Positions 54,950 to 64,000 of a stretch of 64,000 bases of DNA are shown one piece after another (the first letter of the stretch is position 1; each line of letters begins with the position of its first letter). The translations under genes were made by a program, and so were the position numbers. The DNA is from Epiperipatus broadwayi (lineage: Eukaryota; Onychophora; Udeonychophora; Euonychophora; Peripatidae). The DNA lies in NCBI GenBank assembly GCA_028023455.1, contig JAQFVV010000012.1:8654499-8718498 (forward strand), read 5' to 3'. The notes beneath the pieces are model-generated. The model was not told the DNA's origin. It saw only the letters and a list, made by a program, of their open reading frames with translations, and ran no database searches.

Positions 54950-57360
54950 TTTTGAAAAAACATCATTCTAAGATAATAAAAAATTTCCACATTTCATCAT
55001 AGTGACAACTTAGATATGTTTTTTTATTTCTCATTACAATGCTAAATAAATATTTAAAATGTTTTCTCATTTTTAATACTTTTAAAAATATATAAAAAAG
55101 TAATTTTGATAAAAAAAATGATGTAATTTTGCAGCAAATTCTATTTGAATTGAAGACTACACATAAGTATATATAAAAAAATTAAGCATAGGTTTTAAGC
55201 CTCAGCTTGGTAACACTTAATACATTCAGAAAATATTAAATTTTTTATTTTGCAACATATATTTCAAATGTATAAATAAAGAACTGAAAAAGTAAATGAC
55301 CATTTCTGTCTATGCCAGCAACTTTTCAATTGAACCAAGTTTTAATCTTTTATGTGTCTTTACATCTTTGCTCAATATTTAATAGTATCAAATAACTACA
55401 ATTTTCAAATTTTTTAAAATAAATTTATTAATGGCTATTACTAATTAAAAATTAATTTGTCTACTTTTATTAAATGTCACCAGATAATATTATAAATCCA
55501 ACTACATTTTTTCTTAATCTCATATGTCTTATCTTGAATATATTAAAACCTTTTTTTCTACCATACATGCTTCAAACATATGCATAAAGACATTAGAAAA
55601 AGTAAATCACCATTAAGATATATTTCTGGTTGAATTAGTATTTATCTTAACTTAGTCATAACCTGTTGCCCATCTTTATCATTTTGCTTAAGAATTTATC
55701 AACATTAAAATATTGCAATTAAAATATAAATGGCTTTTTTTACATTTACACATTTGACAACATGCATTTTAAATAAATGTATTAATGGAAATTAATGATC
55801 ATTATTACGTTTGAGATTATAATGCCATTCTTAGCCCAGATATAAATTTTAAAATTAATTGAAGATTAATATAATTTATTCTTATTAAATACACTTTTGT
55901 AGAATATCATTAATTTGATTCTTCATTTTTTTTTTACATGGATAGTATTTTAAATATATTTAAAACTTCCATCAATACAAGAATAAAGATGTATGAAATT
56001 GATATTTTTCAATGACATCTTTCACAATTGAGTCAGGTTTTTTTGTTTGACATATATACTTTATCAATGATAAAACTTTTATAAAATATAGAGATAGTAT
56101 TATAATTTTAAAATTTTGAACTTTAGATAAGATTCTACTACTAGATTGACTCCCAGGAACTTGAAAGCTCATGTGAGTGAAATAGTGAATCATGTTACCT
56201 TTCCATAATTAGTAGGTATACCAGTAAATTTCCCCTAATATTTAATATTTTTATGTGTTTGTAGAGAAAACTTTATGATCTATTCTTATATTATGATGAA
56301 CTTCCTAATCTCTATTGAAATGCTTGACAGATGAATTTTGGAAGCTTTGTGTCAAATCTAGATTGCAAGATATTTGTAGTAAATTTGAACAGCTGTTATG
56401 CTTATTGTTTATATTTTATAAATAGTAGTTTTGCATGCAGCACAGTGAAGTACCATTGTATTGATAAGGATTGAATTTGCATAATGGATATTCATCCTAA
56501 AACACACTTTATAGTAGTTGGTATTTTCAAATTGCAAATAGCATTGTAATAACATACACTAAATTGTAATGTATATTACGAGTGTATTTTAAATATGATT
56601 AATGCTTATTAATACTTATAAATATATTTTGCATTTTATTTTTATCTTAGCAATCTCTTGCATCACTTATTACAAAAAAGTTGCTATCTGAGTTTTTAAT
56701 TTTTAAGTTTTCTTGAGTGCAGATAGTGTTTTCTTTATTATTTTTAATACAACCACACTAAATTTTACTACAGACACACCTAAAAAAGGTTTTTGTAGTG
56801 TACTGGTTAATGTATTTACCTTCAGGATCATGATATGAGCTAAAACTTAAAAAACATTTCCAAGTTTTATAAACAAATTTTTTTATGTAACTGGCATACA
56901 GCAAATCTAAATAAACATTTGATATTAACAAACTAATATTTAGATATTCTTAACCATTGGTCAAAGATTCTAGCATAATTTGCATTGAGTTTGTGATCAG
57001 TAAGATACATTTTATTAATTCAGATTAACTTAGAATCTTTACAATGCAATTATGTATCACAGCTTTCCTGATTATTAAAAAAAATGTAATTCTGACAGAA
57101 CTAATAATTTACTACAAATTCTTCAAAGGTAATAATAAATAATATCCTTTGCAAAAAATTTCCAGTATATTTTAGATAATTCTTAAGTTTTTTATTAATA
57201 GTCAATCAATATCACAATACTACTACTATTAGTATATAAATAATCCATACAACTATCTGTTTATATATACATTCTTGGAACAATGTGAGAAGTATATTGT
57301 TTTTTTATTTCATATAAAAAAAATATTATGTACTAAAAAAATAATCATGATTGACTTTAC
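54950..57360. other. AT-rich spacer, no gene seen
   Basis: The 73-codon minus frame at 55972-56193 has no domain. A weak type B SINE head may lie at 56797-56840. Confidence 0.5.
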
Positions 57361-59185
57361 ACGCACACGTTTTTTTACTTTCTACTCAGAAACTGATCCT
57401 TAACACGTGACATTCTGACATCTTCATTAGTTGTGTGATTTTCTAAAATTATATATTTTTTACATATTTTTCGTATTTTGAGCTTTGGTGGCCACCCTGA
57501 GTCTAACCGTCTCGAAGATCAGTTCTTCATTAAGTTGCCTATTTCGTAAATTAGAGTGTTTTTAATAAATAAGTAAAAAAGATTATTTAAAAAATAAAAT
57601 AAAACTATTTTATTTTGATTTTGTAGCGCAATTTTGAAAGTTATGCTTATATTTTTACAATGAAAATAATCAGTTTAATAACATGATATCTTTATTTTTG
57701 TTCTATAATCTTTAGATCAAAAATGAATATTGCCGTTTCAAAATTATGACTCAAAAAAAGAGAAAAATGCCGCACAGTCCGCTGCAAGATATTATTCTAA
57801 AATATGATTTCAAAATTTAAACAAAGTATACTTGCATATTATTTTTTAAAAGAAATTCCATTAATAACATTAATGAAACGATTATTAATTAGATATATCA
57901 TCAATTTTAATGATTAACTTTCACTTTCATCTTCTGCTATCAAATACACTGATTTATTTTAAATATTTTATTTGCCTGCTTTAGTTCAAATAAATATTTA
58001 TAATGAAATAAATATCAAATTGATTTTTTTTTCTTAATTTAACAAAAAATTGTTTAAGTTTTTAAGGATTTTATTTATTTAAATGGTTATTAAGTTTCTA
58101 TCTTTTGTAAAATAGAATAAGAATCATACAAAAAATAAAATTGTTTATAAGAGCGGATGGTAAATTGTGTCATTTGGGACTGATATATTGAATAGTCCTG
58201 CTGTCTTGTCAGATAAATTGTAAATGAAAACATCTAAAAAAGAAAAATTCGAAACAAGTAGGGATTATCTGTAGAAAGAGGAAAAAGTTAGTAAGCTGCT
58301 GGCAATATTAAGATTCTTCTGGATTGTAATAACCTACTGAATTATTTGGGAAATGATAGCTTTCTTCCCTGTGTTGGAAACTTGGTGGGAAGCTAAAAAT
58401 ATAATGGCTGAATAAATCGTTAAGCATTTTATATGAAGATTAAGATCATTGAGAAAAAAGCTACTTTGTACTAATGAGGCCAGGAAAAGCTGAAGGATGT
58501 CAAATGTATAATATATTTCATTTTAATTCCTGTTTCTGTAGAGTAAATTAAAAACTGTAAGGATATATAAATCTAATATGTATATTATTACTCCATAACA
58601 AATATCATTTGTTTAATAAGATAGATGCGTCTTTTCATTCACTGTATCTATCCAGTAGAGTACATTTTTTACATAATTTCATAGAAGCAAAACCAAATAA
58701 AAATAATTACATGAGTGTGTGCGCGTGTGAAAAGTGCTGGCAAGTTATAATTTAGGGTTATTGAGGTCACGGAACAGTTAAACATGAGATTAAGCTATAA
58801 TTGCATTACATTTTAACTGTAAAAATAAAAGATATTTGCATAACTTTTTTCTATTTTTTTCTATAAATAAAAAAATATAGCCTAAACATACAGTCGACTA
58901 ATAATAGATATACATACCAATCTGGAGATGAGTTTCATGAATGTTTTCTATTAACGTTGCATCAATGGGCTATTTATTATTATAATAAATAAAATGAAAG
59001 AAAAAAGACAAATAGTAATTACATGTAACATAAAGACACTTATTCTACGTATTACTATAAATAAAATAATTATTGTCTAAATATATTTTATCATTCATTA
59101 TAATACATAAGATCAAATGAAAGACAAAAAAAGTAATTATATAATTGTTTTCAGATGGATTGGGTACTCATAGGAATGCAAACAC
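57361..59185. other. Spacer, no gene seen
   Basis: The block at about 57480-57540 (GGTGGCCACCCTGAGTCTAA) is briefly more GC-rich. About 58140-58500 reads less repetitively than most spacer, but every frame is stopped. Nothing can be named. Confidence 0.45.
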
Positions 59186-59358
59186 AGTTTTATATCTGTT
59201 AAACCATCAAACACCACACAATCACCATTCTTTATGCTTGCACAAGCTGTTTTTCATAGAGGCAAAACTCTTCATACAATAGTGTCACTCAGTGCAAACC
59301 AGAGTAATCAAAGGATTAAGGAAGGTTTGTGCATAAAATCCCTATCTAGTGCCTACTC

Positions 59359-59417
59359 ATCTAATAACCCTAGACTAGTTTATAGCTTGTGGATTTTGTC
59401 AGTGAGGAGTCTTGGAT
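59359..59417 (-). ncRNA. Degenerate hammerhead motif (H1)
   Basis: Minus strand: CTGACAA and TAAAC replace CTGANGA and GAAAC. ACTAGTC and helix I strands are partly kept. Inactive by inspection. Confidence 0.6.
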
Positions 59418-59810
59418 CTGAGAGCACTGCACCTAGATCTTAGAATCTAATGCAACCCTCCAGCAGCCATCTTTTATCTTCTTAGTTAACTATAAAGGTA
59501 TTAGTCCAAAATGAAAGCACAATAATGTTTTCAAGCTAAACTCATTAGCTTGTATAGTTGTATAGATCTGAATTCAGTTAAGCATCTATACTTTTTGGGG
59601 TCTTTGGTTCTTTAATAACCATAGTCACCATAATCCTACTGGGAAGGATTGGTATTAACCCATCAAACATCATATTATCATCATTCTTTATACTTACACA
59701 AACTGTTCTTACAGAAGGAAAACTCTCCATACAGTAGCACTACTCAGTGTAACCAGTGAAATCAATAAATACATGGTTTGTGCATAAAATCCCTATCTAG
59801 TGCCTACTCG

Positions 59811-59854
59811 CTGATGACAGCCATAAGCTAGAAACTAGTCTGGGGATATTGGAT
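59811..59854 (+). ncRNA. Hammerhead core (H1) at an inversion junction
   Basis: CTGATGA, stem II AGC/GCT, GAAA, ACTAGT, GTC, TGGGGATATTGGAT. The bases before CTGATGA (CTACTCG) come from the other orientation and pair only about four positions of helix I. Confidence 0.65.
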
Positions 59855-60246
59855 GAGTAAGTACTAGATAGGGATTTTATGCATGAATTTTTCTGCATCC
59901 ATTGATTACTCTGGCTTACACTGAATGTTGCTACTGTATGGAGAGTTTTGCCTCTGTGAAAAACAGCTTGGGTAAGCATAAAGAATGGTGATCATGTGAT
60001 GTTTGATGACTTAATACTAATCTTTGCCAATAGGATTATGATAACTGTGATTATTAAAGAACCAACGAAAAAGTATGGATGCTGAACTGACTTCACCCCT
60101 ATACAACTATATGAGCTAATGAACTTAGCTTGAAAACATTATCATGTTTTCATTTTGGACTCAAAGCTTTATAGTTAGCTAATAAAGTAAGTTGTGGCTG
60201 CTGGAAGGTTGCATTACATCTTAAGGTCTAGGTGCAGTGATTTCAG

Positions 60247-60305
60247 ATTCAAGGCTCCTCACTGATGAAAGCCATAAGCTAGAAACTATTTGGGGGATAT
60301 TGAAT
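60247..60305 (+). ncRNA. Hammerhead motif (H1), altered cleavage site
   Basis: CTGATGA, stem II AGC/GCT, GAAA and helix I ATTCAA...CCTCA with TGGGGGATATTGAAT are intact. The C-to-T partner changes in ATTCAA/TTGAAT preserve pairing. The ACTAGTC segment became ACTATTT, so the cleavage triplet is weak. Confidence 0.65.
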
Positions 60306-60424
60306 GAATAGGCACTAGATAGGGATTTTATGCACAAACCTTCCTGTGTCCATTGATTACTCTGGCTTGCACTGAATGGTGCTACTGTATGGATAGTTTT
60401 GCCTCTATGAAATTTTTTATCTGC

Positions 60425-62980
60425 TTATCTTTTTTCTAAATGTTGAGTAGAAGATTTTAATAATCCTTATAATTTTTTCTCAAGTGACTTTGATCATTTG
60501 ATAATATATTGGTTTATGCTAATGGTATATACTTTTTACCAATAGCATATTTTTTGACAGTAATAATAGGATAATTGTTTTGCAATGAATGTTTATTAAA
60601 ACTACCAGTGATGATGTTAAGAGTTTTTTGTATTGCTTCAAAAGAAAATCCATTATGGAGCTTTTTGCATTCATATAGATTTAATTTTTAAAGTATATAA
60701 AAAAAAATACTATTATACTATTTAGTTACCTCAGAGTACTTACCCTATTTCTCTGAAATTAATAGGCCTGCTTTTTAAAAGTTTAATTCATATATGCATA
60801 TATCTTTTTTGTGTGATAATTGTATTTTCAGAGTATTAATTAAAAGTTGAAATGTCATGAAATTAAATATTATTGTAAGAAGTTTTATTGACATCTTAGA
60901 TTATTTAGTTATCATTAAAGATATATTCCTTAGAAGGTATAGTGCAATAATATTTTTTTGCTTTGTAGATAATAAGTAAATGACTAACTATTAAAAATAT
61001 GCTTTTAATACTTATTCTAAAAAAAAATAATAATGATTCACTGTTGCTGATTGCCCAGTAGACTAGCAAATTTATGAGTCAAAGATCCCTGGATTGCTTC
61101 TTAGCTTAGGAAAAAATTAGTTTGTCAATTGAATGAAACTGTGATGCTAAATTTCTTAAATGTCACATGACTCCTAAACAGTTGATCATTTGATTATCGT
61201 TATTACTGTTGATGTGATAGACTGAAAACAAAACTCTCAATATTAATTGTTTTCAGACTTGCTAATATTGATTGTGATTTTATCCCAAAAAAATTTTTGG
61301 GAGGTAGTGACGGTTGGTGATAAATATAGCTCTAAAATCTACAGTTTAGAGAACGATATATATATATCAAAGAAACCAAAATCTTTGCTCAGCAACAAAT
61401 AATTCTAATTTTTAACCAACTGCCTATTACATAGGTATATGTTAAATGTTATATTAATGCAAATATTAGATTGTAAATAGGTTTCTGATTAACGTAATTT
61501 GAAATGGGCCAGTCACGTGAATACAAAATGTCCAGATAGTTTAATTTAATTATATATTTAACACAAATATATATACTTAATTTTTATTGCTATCTTTTTT
61601 TAATGTATGTGCAGTATCAACCATTATATATAATAATTACAATCCCAAGCCTAATAACTATCCTTAGTGGGTGTTCTATTTTACTGATTTTTTATTGTTG
61701 ATTTAAATATTTAGTATTGAGGTTGTTTGTATAAAATTTCCAATCTTAGTAAGAAATCTAATAGTTTTGAAAACTAATAGTTTAATTCTTAGAAAATTGA
61801 ATATTTTTTTTAAATGCACATCTGTGGATTTTGGTCATGAGAATAAGTAATTGTTTAAGGAGGTCATAGATAAAAATTTTGACAATGCAATGTATTTAAA
61901 AAAAAAAAAACTTTTGAATTTGTTTCAAATTGAAATTTTGATGTTCTTTAAATTATTGCAAGACATTCTTGGAAATGATAAAATGTAATATTGTTACTGT
62001 AACTTGAATATTTTTAGTAAAACCACCCACAGTGTTTATCAACAAATTTAGATATCTAGTTCCACCACTTTAAATACATTGTGCTCACATAGATTTATCT
62101 ATTTATAATTTTTTTATGTGTGTATATATATATAAGCACTCAATAATTTTATATGCTAAATCAAATATCACGATTCCCTATGTAAGGCAGTAGCGACCTC
62201 TATTGTTATTCAAAGTCAATTATATGATCATTAATTAATTCATACATAACTGGGGTTTGATTATAATTTCAATTGATTTATGATTTTTTTAATTACATCA
62301 CAATTTTTCACACTAATATCGATTCAGATATATTTTACTCTCAACATAATCCAAATTCAAATTCAAATACCACAAAATGTTTTGATTTCTGTATGTGCCT
62401 AAAAATCATGTTCTAGCTGTGTTTGTTTGTGGTGAAATAAATTGAAATATATTTTATTATGTGATTATGATTGACCCTTGAAATAGTACTTTAAGATAAG
62501 TAAGTATAGAAAAGTTGAAAGGGTGTGCAATGGTTTCATTCACAATTTTTATATTATTAAGTAGTAAAAACTATCAAGTTAGACAAAATATATCATTTGT
62601 TATGACAAGGATGTGTTAATCCCATTGCCCAGAGAGTAGGGCACTTCTCTCTGGACCTTTAGTTTACATATTGTATATATATATAATATTAATCTTTGTT
62701 TATTTTGATCTTTGTAGAAATTAGGATTCTTCATAGAGAACTATAGCTTTGGAAAGCTGTTCCGATAAAAATTCTGACTGTATATATTTATTAATTTGTC
62801 TGCAATTTCTGTCCTTATTAAATTGGATTTATTTTAGCAATCCTAACATTAATGGAAATAATATCTCTTGAATCTATTTTCAATCTCAAAATAACTTAAA
62901 ACAAAACTCTCCAGAACTTACTGCATTGTCATCTTTGAAATGTAAATCTTGAATAAAGAATAAGTGCAGTCAAGCCAGGT
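60425..62980. other. AT-rich spacer, no gene seen
   Basis: No supported reading frame, RNA or transposon end. Short (TA)n runs lie near 61361, 62125 and 62676. Confidence 0.55.
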
Positions 62981-63016
62981 AAAGCATATCCAGGCTTTGC
63001 CAGTGGCAAGGTAATA

Positions 63017-63050
63017 GAAGTTTCTAGAAAGCTTTGTTAGCATATAAATA
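63017..63050 (+). promoter_or_regulatory. Heat-shock element plus TATA box
   Basis: GAAGTTTCTAGAA (63017-63029) is three perfectly phased, alternating nGAAn units, the HSF-binding consensus. TATAAATA lies at 63043-63050, so transcription would start near 63075. Downstream DNA to about 63400 is less AT-rich. It contains CTTTTATTTCAG (acceptor-like, to 63091) and a 75-codon frame (63162-63389) with no recognised domain. A heat-inducible gene or non-coding transcript would start here. The gene body may extend past the window. Confidence 0.5.
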
Positions 63051-63399
63051 CAGCCAAAATTCTATGCTAGCCACTCTTTCCTTTTATTTCAGAAAGTGTT
63101 GATAAACAAATCTACACCTGTCAAAATTTTGAATCATGACTTCTGAGTAGAGGGAAGAAATTTGCTTTCCCGATCTTTTCAAGGTCATCTCCATACCGCT
63201 ATGCTACTATGCCATCACCACTCAAAGACTGCTGTAATTAAATGCTTAATTAATTCTATAAAGATGCCAACCATTATTTTTCCAAACTCTGCATTGCTGC
63301 CCATGTTTTTCCATATTTATTTCTTACGCATATTAAGTACGGCCATCAAGTCATCAAGTAACAGAAGGCAATCCGATCTATGCCACTAATATAAACTCT

Positions 63400-64000
63400 T
63401 TAAACCCTTCAACTATATAATTTTAATTTATTTAAAGATAAATGTAACTCTCTGTCTATTTAATAATTGGCAATGTATTGTCAATTATCATAATTCTAAT
63501 AAATTAATGACTTTCTTTTTCTTCTATGAAATATAATGCATGAATCTATAAATTTATTCTCTAAATATATTTGCTGGATTTCACATTATCTCTATTTTAT
63601 TATTTTAAATGTGGCAAACTTTTAACTTTATTTATGTTTGATTATATTTGACTTAATATGCTAATAATTCAATCTAGTGAACCGATTGTATTTTAATTAT
63701 CCATCCCGCTATTATGGGATAGTAAATATTTAAATGTAAGTTTTCTTACCAAACTCAAAGTTCACTCGATTAAATAATATTCCTAAATTGTTTTATTTTC
63801 TTGATGGCAGATTATGCGCTGTCATATTTAAGATATCAATTTATTACCATATTAATGCTATTGATTTAGTGAGTTTTGATATTATTTAAAGTAAACTTAA
63901 TGGCCTTACCTCTCTTATAATTAATAATTTGCATATTATGCCATCCTGCATGATAATTTTATTATGTAATTGTCTTCTCATAAAGCATATTAATATTTGT
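63400..64000. other. AT-rich DNA to the window edge
   Basis: No feature recognised. If the promoter at 63.0 kb is real, this is transcribed DNA. Confidence 0.5.

Larger units (their letters stand above)
59190..60420. mobile_element. H1 repeat cluster, three joined copies
   Basis: From left to right: a minus copy (about 59190-59690, nearly one full unit), a short minus piece that flips to plus at about 59810, and a plus copy to about 60010 that continues into another plus unit (to 60415). CATCAAACAC near 59206 and CATCAAACATCA near 59668 mark a unit of about 465 bp. GATCATGTGATGTTTGATGA near 59993 marks the next plus-strand boundary. The outer halves are inverted relative to each other, so the cluster has both a tandem and a foldback character. 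Frames at 59234-59443 and 59797-59979 are repeat shadows. Confidence 0.8.

Overview
The window looks like a piece of an AT-rich, intron-bearing animal genome, probably an invertebrate, and it is almost entirely non-coding. There is no operon structure, no ribosome-binding site and no long intact reading frame. What can be recognised is broken selfish DNA: hAT transposase remnants, two LINE fragments, a Penelope-like element with a GIY-YIG endonuclease tail, two tRNA-derived SINE types, several inverted-repeat transposons, and a large amount of AT-rich spacer. I cannot name the species. Molluscs, flatworms, cnidarians, rotifers and chelicerates all carry this mix.

The most interesting content is a set of dispersed repeats that carry hammerhead ribozyme motifs. 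I sort them by eye into three families, H1, H2 and H3. H1 lies at 137-478, 5678-6616, 8620-9165, 26555-26855 and 59190-60420. H2 lies at 4803-5545, 7655-7865 (foldback, no ribozyme), 29870-30235, 51225-51615, 52600-52925 and 54320-54945. H3 is a diverged inverted pair at 31085-31720. The ribozyme strand shows CUGANGA, a short stem II, GAAA, a very short self-complementary helix III, then a candidate cleavage triplet, with flanks that pair as helix I. Several loci are direct tandem dimers with one ribozyme per unit of about 446-476 bp. This is the layout known from retrozymes and from Penelope-associated hammerheads. Other loci are inverted pairs.

Layout. 0-9 kb: H1 and H2 clusters, a LINE tail fragment, and a 962 bp transposon with 37 bp inverted ends. 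10.5-11.7 kb: a near-perfect palindrome of about 1.1 kb made of two copies of a Penelope-like GIY-YIG tail. 11.7-20 kb: AT-rich spacer, one LTR-like promoter/poly(A) cluster and a dispersed repeat. 20.1-23.8 kb: a large imperfect palindrome whose left arm alone has received a SINE, a copy of the 15 kb repeat, a hAT-like element and an inverted-repeat element with a transposase remnant. 24-29 kb: a small MITE, tandem repeats, an H1 pair and a less AT-rich block. 29-36 kb: one possible terminal exon, H2, H3, a possible regulatory cluster and a decayed hAT transposase. 36-45 kb: a (TA)n tract, a LINE reverse transcriptase fragment, two SINEs (one with perfect 15 bp target duplications), a deleted hAT element with both ends and an 8 bp duplication, and two possible short exons. 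48-55 kb: a second SINE type, a short tandem repeat, a palindromic MITE and three H2 loci. 59-60.4 kb: the largest H1 cluster. 63.0 kb: a heat-shock-element/TATA promoter-like signature.

How the parts might work together: the H1-H3 repeats have no proteins of their own and would need a helper enzyme. The Penelope-like fragment shows that such elements exist or existed in this genome, but the copy here is dead. All calls were made by reading; no alignment, folding or database search was run.
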